Origin: Neobacillus sp. WH10
GTDB taxonomy: Bacteria > Bacillota > Bacilli > Bacillales > Cytobacillaceae
Assembly: GCF_030123405.1 (NCBI RefSeq)
Contig: NZ_CP126110.1
Span: 1,984,001-2,048,000, forward strand
Direction of reading: 5' to 3'
Length of the DNA: 64,000 bases
Shown here: in pieces, positions 26,563 through 35,364 of the stretch
Position numbering within the stretch: position 1 is the first letter of the stretch
Layout: each line of letters opens with the position of its first letter
The notes under the pieces: model-generated
Databases searched by the model: none
What the model saw: only the letters and a program-made list of their open reading frames with translations
What the model was told of the DNA's origin: nothing
Program-made: the position numbers and the translations under genes

Positions 26563-26632
26563 CCTTTGCTTGGCAAGACGAGTCACCGACGCTTGCTCGG
26601 TAACAGGGGATATGAAAAATTAGGAGGTGAAC
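26563..26632 (+). ncRNA. rpsO leader, likely S15 autoregulatory structure
   Basis: TGCTTGGCAAGACGAGTC, then a CCGA-CGCTTGC-TCGG hairpin, then GTAACAGGGGATATG before the ribosome site TTAGGAGGTGA. Bacillaceae rpsO leaders are known to bind S15 (studied in Geobacillus). The stem and flanking conserved bases here fit that picture, but I have not folded it computationally. Confidence 0.5.
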
Positions 26633-26636
26633 CTGG

Positions 26637-26906
26637 ATGGCAATCACTCAAGAACGTAAAAATGAACTTATCAATGAGTACAAAACTCATGAGAACGACA
26701 CTGGATCTGCAGAAGTTCAAATCGCTGTCCTTACTGAATCAATCAATAATTTGAACGAGCACTTACGTACACACAAGAAAGATCACCACTCACGTCGCGG
26801 TCTTTTGAAAATGGTTGGTAAACGTCGTAATCTTTTAACATTTCTTCGTAATAAAGACGTTCAACGTTACCGTGTGTTAATTAATAAGCTTGGTCTACGT
26901 CGTTAG
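26637..26906 (+). CDS. rpsO: 30S ribosomal protein S15
   Basis: Primary 16S rRNA binding protein of the platform. The 89-residue length is exact, with TGSAEVQIAVLTESINNLNEHLRTH and the HHSRRGLLKMVGKRRNLL motif. ATG 26637 follows AGGAGGTGA. It is flanked by a leader and a clean terminator (26913-26937), with pnp next, as in most bacteria. Confidence 0.98.
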   Translation: MAITQERKNELINEYKTHENDTGSAEVQIAVLTESINNLNEHLRTHKKDHHSRRGLLKMVGKRRNLLTFLRNKDVQRYRVLINKLGLRR

Positions 26907-26912
26907 TTTACA

Positions 26913-26937
26913 GAAGCGGGATTTTTCCCGCTTTTTT
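26913..26937 (+). terminator. Terminator after rpsO
   Basis: AAGCGGG-ATTTTT-CCCGCTTTTTT hairpin with T tail. Confidence 0.92.
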
Positions 26938-27150
26938 GTTAGGTTTAAAAGGCGATGAAGGTAGACAAATAAAGAAATTTTTATACATAATTTTAATTCA
27001 GAACTTATTTGTGCATACTATAATTAATTTGATTGATAATATAAGCTTTTTAGGCTTTTTTTATATGACTATAGATTAAAATGATGATTACAGCGAAATA
27101 ATTTTTTTCGCATCATCCTCTAAGTGATGTAGATAGAGAGGGGTAAAAAT

Positions 27151-29268
27151 ATGGAACAAATGAAACATGAATATTCTATGGATTGGGCTGGACGTAAACT
27201 AACCGTTGAAATCGGCCAATTAGCAAAACAAGCAAACGGTGCAGTTCTGGTTCGCTACGGTGATACTGCCGTATTAAGTACTGCAACAGCATCAAAAGAA
27301 CCGAAGAACCTAGATTTTTTTCCATTAACAGTTAACTATGAGGAACGATTGTATGCAGTTGGGAAAATCCCTGGTGGGTTTATTAAACGTGAAGGCCGTC
27401 CGAGTGAAAAGGCTATTTTAGCTAGTCGTCTGATTGACCGTCCGATACGTCCGCTTTTTGCTGATGGTTTCCGAAATGATGTTCAGGTAATTAGTATCGT
27501 TATGAGTGTGGATCAAGATTGCTCAACAGAAATGGCAGCGATGTTCGGGTCTTCTTTGGCGCTTTGTACTTCAGATATTCCATTTGAAGGGCCAATTGCT
27601 GGTGTCGTTGTTGGTCGGGTAAATAATGAATTTGTTATCAACCCAACTGTTGACCAGGCTGAAAATAGTGATATCCACTTAACAGTTGCCGGTACAAAAG
27701 ATGCGATTAATATGGTTGAGGCAGGAGCTCTTGAAGTGCCTGAAGAAATCATGCTTGAGGCCATTATGTTTGGTCACGATGAAATCAAACGCTTAATCGA
27801 TTTCCAGGAGAAAATTGTTGCTGAAATTGGTAAAGAAAAAAGAGAAATCACCTTATATGAAATAGATAAAGAACTTGAAGCTGAAGTAAGAGAATTATGT
27901 GAAGCTGACATGCTTAAGGCTATTCAAGTTCAAGAAAAGCATGCTCGTGAGGATGCCATTAAAGAAGTTAAAAACCAGGTTATTGCCAAATATGTGGAAC
28001 AAGAAGCAACAGAGGACGACATGAAACAAGTGAAGCAAATCTTGGACAAGATCGTCAAGGGTGAAGTACGCCGCTTAATAACAGTGGAAAAGGTTCGTCC
28101 AGATGGTCGTAAAATTGATGAAATTCGTCCATTATCTTCACAAGTTAGTATATTGCCGCGTACACACGGTTCCGGATTATTTACACGCGGGCAAACTCAA
28201 GCATTAAGTATCTGTACCCTTGGCGCAATGGGTGATGTTCAGATTCTTGATGGTTTAGGTATCGAGGAAGAAAAGCGCTTTATGCACCATTACAATTTCC
28301 CATCCTTTAGTGTTGGAGAAACTGGTCCAATCCGTGGGCCAGGCCGAAGAGAAATTGGACATGGAGCGCTTGGTGAACGAGCTCTTGAACCGGTTATTCC
28401 GTCTGAAAACGATTTTCCATACACCATCCGTCTCGTTTCTGAGGTACTTGAATCGAATGGTTCAACATCACAAGCTAGTATTTGTGCCAGTACATTAGCA
28501 ATGATGGATGCAGGTGTGCCAATAAAAGCACCTGTTGCAGGGATTGCTATGGGACTTGTAAAATCAGGTGAGCATTATACTGTTTTATCTGATATTCAAG
28601 GAATGGAAGATCATCTGGGAGACATGGATTTTAAAGTTGCTGGAACCGCAAAAGGGGTTACGGCACTTCAAATGGATATTAAAATTGCTGGTCTTTCCCG
28701 TGAGATTTTAGAAGAGGCTTTGCAGCAGGCAAAGGTTGGAAGAATGCATATTTTAGATTCAATGCTAGCTACGATTACAGAACCAAGAACAGAGCTTTCC
28801 CAGTTTGCACCGAAAATCTTAACAATGACAATCAACCCGGATAAGATTCGCGATGTCATTGGACCAAGTGGTAAACAAATTAATAAGATTATTGAAGAAA
28901 CTGGCGTTAAGATTGATATCGAGCAAGATGGTACTATCTTTATTGCTTCTGCTAATCAAGAAATGAATCAAAAAGCGAAGAAAATCATTGAGGATATTGT
29001 CCGTGAGGTTGAAGTAGGACAAATGTATCTTGGTAAGGTAAAACGGATAGAAAAGTTTGGGGCCTTTGTAGAAATCTTTGCAGGAAAAGACGGACTCGTT
29101 CACATTTCTGAACTTGCTGAAGAGCGTGTAGGTAAAGTGGAAGATGTTGTAAAGATCGGGGACGAAATTTTAGTTAAGGTGACCGAAATAGATAAACAAG
29201 GCCGTGTTAATTTATCTCGCAAAGTCGTTTTAAAAGAACAGCGGGAAAAGGCTGAAGATAAGCAATAA
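27151..29268 (+). CDS. pnp: Polyribonucleotide nucleotidyltransferase (PNPase)
   Basis: Phosphorolytic 3'-5' exoribonuclease of RNA decay. 705 residues: two RNase PH domains (FFPLTVNYEERLYAVGKIPGG in the first; GSGLFTRGQTQAL and MDFKVAGTAKGVTALQMDIK in the catalytic second), then KH (IRDVIGPSGKQINKIIEETG) and S1 (GQMYLGKVKRIEKFGAFVEIFAGKDGLVHIS) domains. GAGAGGGG precedes ATG 27151. It acts with RNase Y and RNase J, also in this window. Confidence 0.98.
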   Translation: MEQMKHEYSMDWAGRKLTVEIGQLAKQANGAVLVRYGDTAVLSTATASKEPKNLDFFPLTVNYEERLYAVGKIPGGFIKREGRPSEKAILASRLIDRPIRPLFADGFRNDVQVISIVMSVDQDCSTEMAAMFGSSLALCTSDIPFEGPIAGVVVGRVNNEFVINPTVDQAENSDIHLTVAGTKDAINMVEAGALEVPEEIMLEAIMFGHDEIKRLIDFQEKIVAEIGKEKREITLYEIDKELEAEVRELCEADMLKAIQVQEKHAREDAIKEVKNQVIAKYVEQEATEDDMKQVKQILDKIVKGEVRRLITVEKVRPDGRKIDEIRPLSSQVSILPRTHGSGLFTRGQTQALSICTLGAMGDVQILDGLGIEEEKRFMHHYNFPSFSVGETGPIRGPGRREIGHGALGERALEPVIPSENDFPYTIRLVSEVLESNGSTSQASICASTLAMMDAGVPIKAPVAGIAMGLVKSGEHYTVLSDIQGMEDHLGDMDFKVAGTAKGVTALQMDIKIAGLSREILEEALQQAKVGRMHILDSMLATITEPRTELSQFAPKILTMTINPDKIRDVIGPSGKQINKIIEETGVKIDIEQDGTIFIASANQEMNQKAKKIIEDIVREVEVGQMYLGKVKRIEKFGAFVEIFAGKDGLVHISELAEERVGKVEDVVKIGDEILVKVTEIDKQGRVNLSRKVVLKEQREKAEDKQ

Positions 29269-29303
29269 GCAGAAAAGCAGGCATATGAAAAATCTAAGAT
29301 AAT

Positions 29304-29333
29304 AAAAAGTCAGGGGTCATTCCCTGACTTTTT
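29304..29333 (+). terminator. Terminator after pnp
   Basis: AAAAAGTCAGGG-GTCAT-TCCCTGACTTTTT, a symmetric strong stem. Confidence 0.92.
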
Positions 29334-29424
29334 CCATATATAATGTATTTATAACTGGTACATCAGCTTCTCAGTTCTACCTTGTCCCCCTTATACATAA
29401 TCTGTATGGAAGGGGGAAATGTAG

Positions 29425-30375
29425 ATGAAAAAGGTTCTTATTTTTTTTGTTATTTGTTTGGCTGCATGGATTTTAGTAAACAATCCTATAGTGGATAAAT
29501 TTATAGCCGTATTAAAACAATCTGCACTTCCGGCAGCTAAGCAGGAGTCAGATCCTCTATATCAAAGTATTATTAAAAAAGCATCTACATATGAAATTCC
29601 ACCATCCGATGCGAAGGTTGACTCAGTCTGGAAGGCCATTCCCGGATATAATGGACTCAAAATTGATATTGCTGCTTCGTATAAAAATATGAAGATAAAG
29701 AAAGTTTTTGATGAAAAGAAGCTTGTGTTTGTTCAGACCAAACCAAAGATACATCTACAGGATTTACCACCCTCACCGATTTATAAAGGTCATCCTGATA
29801 AACCTATGGTTACATTCATTATTAATGTTGCATGGGGTAATGAATATTTATCCGGGATGCTTGCTACTCTAAAAAGACACAATGTTTCAGCGAGTTTTTT
29901 TCTTGAAGGGAATTGGGTTAAAAAGAATCCTGAACTTGCAAAAATGATTGTGAGCGCTGGCCATGAAGTAGGAAATCATTCTTACTCCCATCCGGATATG
30001 AAGCAACTGACTGCAGCAAAGGCACGGGAACAAATTATTAAAACTAATGAGATTATTGAAGCAGCGACAGGGGAGAAATGTGTTTGGTTCGCACCACCTA
30101 GCGGCAGCTATCGGGATGAGACAATAAAAATTGCAAATGAACTTAACATGAAAACGGTGATGTGGACGGTAGATACAGTAGACTGGCGAAAGCCATCTCC
30201 CGAGGTTCTAATTAATCGTGTCATGTCTAAAATTGATAATGGTTCGATGGTTCTCATGCATCCAACCGAATCAACAGCAAAATCGCTCGATCAACTGATT
30301 ACCTTAATTAAGCAAAAAAATTTACAAATTGGTACGGTTACTGAACTAATGAACGAGGAAAGAATTATTAAATAA
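29425..30375 (+). CDS. ylxY: YlxY-type polysaccharide deacetylase homologue (catalytic motif degenerate)
   Basis: A 316-residue secreted or membrane-anchored protein: an N-terminal hydrophobic segment (residues 4-18) works as signal or anchor, and a NodB-homology domain spans about 125-310. The usual first motif (TFDDG) reads TFIINVAWGNE, so the catalytic and metal-binding aspartates are missing. The second motif (HSYSHPD) keeps its histidines. The same degeneration is, as I recall, a YlxY family trait, so deacetylase activity is doubtful. ATG 29425 follows AAGGGGG. It lies between pnp and mlpA as in B. subtilis. Confidence 0.9.
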   Translation: MKKVLIFFVICLAAWILVNNPIVDKFIAVLKQSALPAAKQESDPLYQSIIKKASTYEIPPSDAKVDSVWKAIPGYNGLKIDIAASYKNMKIKKVFDEKKLVFVQTKPKIHLQDLPPSPIYKGHPDKPMVTFIINVAWGNEYLSGMLATLKRHNVSASFFLEGNWVKKNPELAKMIVSAGHEVGNHSYSHPDMKQLTAAKAREQIIKTNEIIEAATGEKCVWFAPPSGSYRDETIKIANELNMKTVMWTVDTVDWRKPSPEVLINRVMSKIDNGSMVLMHPTESTAKSLDQLITLIKQKNLQIGTVTELMNEERIIK

Positions 30376-30456
30376 TTGAGGCAAAATATAACAGAAAAAT
30401 GGAGAAAATACTTTTTAGAAAGTATAATAAATAATTGGAGTAGTAGCATCTGCTGT

Positions 30457-30607
30457 TTATCCCGAATTAACTGGCAGTAAGACCACCATGTAAAGACTTA
30501 GAGTGAAAATATGTATAATAGGGGCTCAACTGCCCATAAAAGCCCGATTGGTTCAACTAACAATTAGTGGGGGGAAGACCCCCCACTAATTGAAGTTTCA
30601 CTGTATC
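30457..30607 (-). repeat. Diverged inverted copy of the 142-bp hairpin repeat, upstream of mlpA
   Basis: Read on the minus strand it shows the parts of the 11364-11806 unit in order. On the plus strand these are TTTATCCCGAATTAACTGGC, CAGTAAGACC, a spacer of similar length but unrelated sequence, CTCAACTGCCCATAAAAGCC, GATTGGTTCAACTAACAATT, and the hairpin AATTAGTGGGGGG/CCCCCCACTAATT. It ends four bases before the mlpA ribosome site, so its hairpin would sit in the mlpA 5' untranslated region if transcription starts upstream. Confidence 0.85.
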
Positions 30608-30622
30608 GACAGGAGGAAGTCA

Positions 30623-31861
30623 ATGATTAATAAGTACACTTGCCAAAACGGAGTAAGAATTGTATTAGAAAATATCCCAACCGTCCGATCTGTTGCCATA
30701 GGTGTTTGGATTGGTACAGGTTCTAGAAATGAGAATCCAAAAACAAATGGGATTTCCCATTTCCTAGAGCATATGTTTTTTAAAGGAACAACTACACGAT
30801 CGGCAAAGGAAATTGCTGAATCATTTGATAGCATTGGCGGACAGGTAAATGCCTTTACTTCCAAAGAATATACATGCTATTATGCAAAAGTGCTTGATAC
30901 CCATTCTAAATTCGCATTAGATGTGTTAGCTGATATGTTCTTTAATTCTACATTTGTGGAAGAAGAATTAAATAAAGAAAGAAATGTAGTTTTAGAAGAG
31001 ATAAAAATGTATGAAGATACGCCGGACGATATTGTTCATGATTTATTAAGCCGGGCTGTTTTTGGTGATCATCCACTTGGATACCCAATCTTAGGGACGG
31101 AGGAAACATTAAATACTTTTACTGGAGAAACACTCAAGGAATATATTCATGAACGATATACACCTGAAAATGTAGTCATTTCGATTGCTGGAAATGTTTC
31201 AGAAAGTTTTATCAAGGATGTTGAAGATTATTTTGGTTCCTATCAGGGCGGTATAAAAGAAACGCCTGAAAACGTTCCTTCATTTCATTCCAATCGAATA
31301 TCAAGGAAAAAAGATACAGAGCAAGCCCATTTATGTATTGGTTTTGAAGGATTAAAGGTAGGACATGAGGATATATATAGTTTAATTACCTTGAACAATA
31401 TATTAGGTGGAAGCATGAGCTCAAGACTATTTCAGGAAGTTCGTGAACAAAGGGGCTTAGCTTACTCAGTATTCTCCTACCATTCTGCCTACCAGGATAG
31501 TGGGATTGTGACTGTCTACGGAGGAACAGGTGCTAAGCAGTTGGATGTTTTATTTGAAACTATCCAGGAAACTCTAGGAAAATTAAAACATGATGGAATT
31601 ACTGAAAAGGAATTAACGAATAGTAAAGAGCAGTTGAAAGGCGGCTTAATGTTAAGTTTAGAAAGTACAAATAGCCGAATGAGCCGTAACGGTAAAAATG
31701 AACTTTTATTAAAACGGCATCGCTCTCTTGACGAAATTATTGAACAGATTGATGCAGTTTCTAAAAATAGCGTTGACGAAATGGCAAATGCAGTTTTTAC
31801 TGATCAATACTCCGTGACATTGATTAGTCCTGATGGAGAATTCCCAAATAAATTATCTTAA
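30623..31861 (+). CDS. mlpA: M16 family zinc peptidase MlpA (YmxG)
   Basis: Processing-peptidase-like M16 protein. HFLEHMFFKGT is the inverted zinc motif HxxEH, with the downstream glutamate in NVVLEEIKMYEDTPDD. The C-terminal R/Y pair region is QEVREQRGLAYSVFSYHSAYQDSG. An in-frame upstream TTG/GTG extension (from 30590) lies inside the repeat hairpin; ATG 30623, seven bases after AGGAGG, gives 412 residues, close to B. subtilis MlpA (409). In B. subtilis it is linked to extracellular protease regulation. Confidence 0.95.
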   Translation: MINKYTCQNGVRIVLENIPTVRSVAIGVWIGTGSRNENPKTNGISHFLEHMFFKGTTTRSAKEIAESFDSIGGQVNAFTSKEYTCYYAKVLDTHSKFALDVLADMFFNSTFVEEELNKERNVVLEEIKMYEDTPDDIVHDLLSRAVFGDHPLGYPILGTEETLNTFTGETLKEYIHERYTPENVVISIAGNVSESFIKDVEDYFGSYQGGIKETPENVPSFHSNRISRKKDTEQAHLCIGFEGLKVGHEDIYSLITLNNILGGSMSSRLFQEVREQRGLAYSVFSYHSAYQDSGIVTVYGGTGAKQLDVLFETIQETLGKLKHDGITEKELTNSKEQLKGGLMLSLESTNSRMSRNGKNELLLKRHRSLDEIIEQIDAVSKNSVDEMANAVFTDQYSVTLISPDGEFPNKLS

Positions 31862-31962
31862 TAGAAGACAACATTTCTTTTCGAACTGTTTTTTCTTTAG
31901 TCTAAATATGGACTTCCTCTTATAAACTAATAAAAAAGGGTAATGAAGGGGGTTCCTATGCA

Positions 31963-32205
31963 GTGAGGTTAAGTGAATTAAGCGGTAAAGAAATTGTTGA
32001 TGTTAAAAAGGCAGAGCGCCTCGGAGTACTTGGTCAAACCGATTTAGAAATTAATGAAGGCACTGGTCAAATACAGGCACTGCTAATTCCTTCATTAAAG
32101 TGGTTTGGTTTTCGGAAACAGGGTGATGAAATCAGAGTGCCATGGCAGCATATAAAAAAAATTGGAACGGACATGATCATTATTGATATTCCGGATGATG
32201 AATAG
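31963..32205 (+). CDS. ymxH: YlmC/YmxH family sporulation protein (PRC-barrel)
   Basis: An 80-residue PRC-barrel protein (MRLSELSGKEIVDVKKAERLG ... VPWQHIKKIGTDMIIID). Related YlmC/YmxH proteins are conserved in spore-formers, with no firm molecular function known. It starts at GTG 31963. An out-of-frame ATGCAGTGA (31958-31966) overlaps this start, so initiation there would give a two-codon peptide. Its usual place is between mlpA and spoVFA. Confidence 0.88.
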   Translation: MRLSELSGKEIVDVKKAERLGVLGQTDLEINEGTGQIQALLIPSLKWFGFRKQGDEIRVPWQHIKKIGTDMIIIDIPDDE

Positions 32206-32216
32206 CCAACATAAAG

Positions 32217-32258
32217 AAGCCCAAGCAAAACAATTTTTGCTTGGGCTTTTTTTATTTT
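32217..32258 (+). terminator. Terminator after ymxH
   Basis: AGCCCAAGCAAAA / TTTTGCTTGGGCT stem followed by TTTTTTATTTTT. Confidence 0.93.
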
Positions 32259-32312
32259 TCTAAAGGTGGAAAACTCACCTAATGAAGCAAAATTACATAA
32301 GATGGTGAAGTG

Positions 32313-32465
32313 ATAAGAAGAAAGCGGAAGCTTCCTTTGTGCTACGTTGGACTTGAGCACTTAGACTTAGATTAAGTCAACACTTAAAGCGAAGCGTTCC
32401 TGTGTTGACTTATAGCAGGGAGATGTGTGAAGTCTACTAGCCGCTGGGATCTGGAGCTAGACAAT
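32313..32465 (-). repeat. Dispersed intergenic repeat, family 2, copy 3 (diverged)
   Basis: Starts AGAAAGCGGAAGCTTCC and ends CTGGAGCTAGACAATG. The interior has an inverted pair, TTAAGTCAACAC...GTGTTGACTTA. The end motif CGCTGxGxxCTGGAGCTAGA recurs at 35270-35292. It fills the ymxH-spoVFA gap and ends about 30 bp before the spoVFA ribosome site. Confidence 0.5.
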
Positions 32466-32512
32466 GAAAAAGAATTCCTATGTGGATTTTAAAAAAGAAG
32501 GTGAATGTTTTC

Positions 32513-33415
32513 ATGCTGACAGGGATGCAGATAGCCTTGATTGGTGGAGATGCCAGACAGCTGGAAATTATCCGGAAGTTAACCGAATTAGATGCCCGAC
32601 TATCGCTAATTGGGTTCGAACACCTTGACCATGCGTTCACTGGTGCTGTTAAGGAAAAGTTGGATGAGGTTGATTTCTCGAATATAGACGCTCTTATTTT
32701 GCCAGTAGCTGGCACGAATCTAGAAGGTCAGGTAGAAACGATTTTCTCGAATGAGAAAGTAATTTTATCAGAGGATATACTTTCTAAAACCCCTGAACAT
32801 TGCACGATTTATTCAGGAATAAGTAATGCATTTTTAAACGGAATTATAAAGCAGTCGAAAAGAACACTTGTGCAGCTATTCTCAAGGGACGATGTAGCTA
32901 TATATAATTCTATTCCCACGGTCGAAGGAACAATTATGATGGCTATACAGCATACCGATTTTACCATTCATAGTTCTAATATCACCATTTTGGGCTTAGG
33001 AAGATGCGGTATGAGTACAGCGAGGGCCTTCCATGCACTTGGTGCAAAAGTAAAAGTTGGAGCAAGAAAAAGTGAACATCTTGCAAGGATTACCGAAATG
33101 GGTGTCACTCCATTTCATTTAAGCAATATCGAGAAAGAAGTTACGGGGACGGATATTCTGATCAACACCATTCCCTATCCAATCGTAAGTGCATCAGTAA
33201 TAGCAAAGCTGCCAGCCCATACCTTGGTTATTGATATTGCCTCAAAGCCTGGCGGAACAGATTTTCGTTATGCAGAAAAACGAGGAATTAAAGCTTTGCT
33301 CGCACCTAGTTTGCCTGGTATTGTTGCTCCGAAAACAGCAGGTACTATTCTTGCTGATGTTCTAGCACAACTACTCCAAGATGACCTGAAAAACCGAAAG
33401 GGGAAAGTAAAATGA
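32513..33415 (+). CDS. spoVFA: Dipicolinate synthase subunit A
   Basis: With SpoVFB makes dipicolinic acid from the DapA product in the mother cell, for the spore core. The 300 residues carry a Rossmann motif, ILGLGRCGMSTARAFHALGAKVKVGARK, and GIKALLAPSLPGIVAPKTAG near the C-terminus. An in-frame ATG at 32480 would add 11 residues; ATG 32513 follows GAAGGTGA by nine bases and matches the B. subtilis N-terminus (MLTG...). It overlaps spoVFB by four bases. Expected to be SigK dependent; I could not recognise the promoter with confidence. Confidence 0.96.
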   Translation: MLTGMQIALIGGDARQLEIIRKLTELDARLSLIGFEHLDHAFTGAVKEKLDEVDFSNIDALILPVAGTNLEGQVETIFSNEKVILSEDILSKTPEHCTIYSGISNAFLNGIIKQSKRTLVQLFSRDDVAIYNSIPTVEGTIMMAIQHTDFTIHSSNITILGLGRCGMSTARAFHALGAKVKVGARKSEHLARITEMGVTPFHLSNIEKEVTGTDILINTIPYPIVSASVIAKLPAHTLVIDIASKPGGTDFRYAEKRGIKALLAPSLPGIVAPKTAGTILADVLAQLLQDDLKNRKGKVK

Positions 33416-34011
33416 GTTTAAAAGGTAAAAGAATTGGCTTTGGTCTTACCGGCTCACATTGCACATATGATGCGGTTTTCCCAGAAATTGAAAAATTAGT
33501 GCAGGCCGGTGCAGAGGTAATGCCAGTTGTAACATTTACAGTTAAAAATACAGAAACCCGTTTTGGTAAAGGGGAAGATTGGATTCAAAGAATTGAAGAT
33601 TTAACAGGTCATAAGGTGATTGATTCGATTGTTAAAGCAGAACCTTTAGGTCCGAAAATTCCACTTGATTGCATGGTTATTGCGCCATTAACAGGCGTTT
33701 CAATGAGTAAATTTGCCAATGCTATTAATGATAGCCCCGTTTTAATGGCTGCAAAAGCAACTTTAAGAAATTTAAAGCCTGTCGTTCTTGGGATTTCAAC
33801 AAATGATGCACTTGGTTTAAACGGTGTAAACTTAATGAAATTAATGGCAACAAAAAATATTTATTTTATACCCTATGGGCAGGATGATCCAGTGAAAAAA
33901 CCAAATTCGATGGTTGCCAGAATGACTCTGTTATTAGATACAGTAGAAGACGCATTAGAAGGTAAACAGCTTCAACCCGTCCTGGTTGAAAGGTATAATG
34001 ATGCGGACTAA
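33412..34011 (+). CDS. spoVFB: Dipicolinate synthase subunit B
   Basis: A 199-residue flavoprotein-like (PPC decarboxylase/UbiX fold) subunit of dipicolinate synthase, with MSLKGKRIGFGLTGSHCTYDAV and DCMVIAPLTGVSMSKFANAINDSPVLMAAKATLRN. Start ATG 33412 overlaps the spoVFA stop (ATGA). asd, dapG and dapA follow, so the substrate pathway is encoded next door. Confidence 0.96.
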   Translation: MSLKGKRIGFGLTGSHCTYDAVFPEIEKLVQAGAEVMPVVTFTVKNTETRFGKGEDWIQRIEDLTGHKVIDSIVKAEPLGPKIPLDCMVIAPLTGVSMSKFANAINDSPVLMAAKATLRNLKPVVLGISTNDALGLNGVNLMKLMATKNIYFIPYGQDDPVKKPNSMVARMTLLLDTVEDALEGKQLQPVLVERYNDAD

Positions 34012-34080
34012 TTTTCTCTCCTCTTTCTGCAAAAAAGGTTATTTCTTTAAAAGAATATGTTAAAATTAATTAATCCTTCA

Positions 34081-34104
34081 TCAGGGGGATATTCCCCCTC
34101 CTGA
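34081..34104 (+). terminator. Hairpin between spoVFB and asd
   Basis: TCAGGGGG-ATATT-CCCCC with CTGA. It has no T tract, so it may be a processing or attenuation structure rather than a full terminator. Confidence 0.45.
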
Positions 34105-34167
34105 TATGATATAAAAAATAGAAATGACCAGCAATATAGAGTTGAAAGATTGAAAGGGGAACTAGAA

Positions 34168-35217
34168 ATGAATCAGCAAAATGGATATCACGTTGCCGTT
34201 GTTGGAGCAACAGGAGCAGTTGGACAACAAATGATTCAAACATTAATTAAAGAGAGTTTTCCAATCAGAAAACTTACCCTCTTATCGTCAGCAAGGTCAG
34301 CAGGGAAAATAGTAAATGTAAATGGTCAAGAAATAACGATCCTGGAAGCTAAACCTGAGAGTTTTGAGGGAGTAGAAATTGCTTTATTCAGTGCTGGCGG
34401 CAGTGTTTCGAAGGAACTCGGTCCTGAAGCAGTTAAACGTGGTGCTATCGTCGTGGACAACACTAGTGCATTTAGAATGGATTTAAATACGCCACTAGTA
34501 GTTCCTGAAGTGAACGAAGCTGACTTGCATCACCATAATGGAATCATAGCTAATCCAAATTGCTCAACTATACAAATGGTGGTTGCCCTTGAACCAATTC
34601 GTCAAAAGTATGGTTTGAAAAAAGTCATTGTATCCACCTATCAAGCGGTTTCGGGTGCAGGTGCTGCGGCGGTTGAAGAATTAATGGAACAAACAAAATC
34701 AATCTTAAATGAAGAAGCGTATGAACCTAGTATTTTACCAGTGAAATCAGATTCGAATCATTATCAAATTGCTTTCAATGCCATACCTCAAATTGATAAG
34801 TTCCAAGAAAATGGCTATACTTTTGAAGAAATGAAAATGATTAATGAAACAAAAAAAATTATGCATTTACCGGAGTTACAGGTTTCAGCAACCTGTGTTC
34901 GTCTTCCTATTGCGGTAGGCCATTCTGAATCCGTCTATTTCGAAATTGAATCAGGGGATGTAAGTGCGAATGATATTAAAGCATTATTAAAGGATGCTCC
35001 AGGTGTTATCCTCCAGGATGATCCGGAAAATCAAGTATATCCAATGCCAGCTAATTGTGTTGGGAAAAATGATGTCTTTGTAGGCCGTATTAGAAAAGAC
35101 ATTGATGAAGACAGTGGCTTCCATATGTGGGTAGTTTCAGATAATCTTCTAAAAGGTGCTGCATGGAATTCAGTCCAAATCGCTGAGAGTTTAGTAAAAT
35201 TAGGCTTAGTAAAATAA
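34168..35217 (+). CDS. asd: Aspartate-semialdehyde dehydrogenase
   Basis: Second step of the aspartate pathway to lysine, threonine, methionine and diaminopimelate. GATGAVGQQM is the NADP motif, NPNCSTIQMV holds the catalytic cysteine, and RLPIAVGHSESVYFE the active-site His. A TTG at 34150 lies inside the ribosome site (AAAGGGGA); ATG 34168 gives 349 residues, as in relatives. Confidence 0.96.
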   Translation: MNQQNGYHVAVVGATGAVGQQMIQTLIKESFPIRKLTLLSSARSAGKIVNVNGQEITILEAKPESFEGVEIALFSAGGSVSKELGPEAVKRGAIVVDNTSAFRMDLNTPLVVPEVNEADLHHHNGIIANPNCSTIQMVVALEPIRQKYGLKKVIVSTYQAVSGAGAAAVEELMEQTKSILNEEAYEPSILPVKSDSNHYQIAFNAIPQIDKFQENGYTFEEMKMINETKKIMHLPELQVSATCVRLPIAVGHSESVYFEIESGDVSANDIKALLKDAPGVILQDDPENQVYPMPANCVGKNDVFVGRIRKDIDEDSGFHMWVVSDNLLKGAAWNSVQIAESLVKLGLVK

Positions 35218-35221
35218 AATG

Positions 35222-35295
35222 CGAAAGCACCCGTTTAGCGAGGTATTGAGGAAAAGACAATACACTAGTCGCTGTGCGCTGGAGCTAGATTGTTA
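35222..35295 (-). repeat. Dispersed intergenic repeat, family 2, copy 4 (short)
   Basis: GCGAAAGCACCCGTTTAGCG ... CTAGTCGCTGTGCGCTGGAG followed by CTAGATTG. It shares its right end with copy 3. Located between asd and dapG. Confidence 0.45.
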
Positions 35296-35364
35296 TCAAT
35301 GTTCAATCATATAAATTTTGATATTAATTAAAGTTACATCCAAAAGGCAGGTTTTGGTGTCACC

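Noticed and set aside
26566..26754. 62-residue plus-strand frame overlapping the rpsO start
   Set aside because: It reads through the rpsO leader and the first third of rpsO in another frame, with no family match.
35218..35364. Search for a lysine riboswitch or T-box before dapG and dapA
   Set aside because: No conserved L-box or T-box elements were seen; the gap holds only a short repeat fragment.
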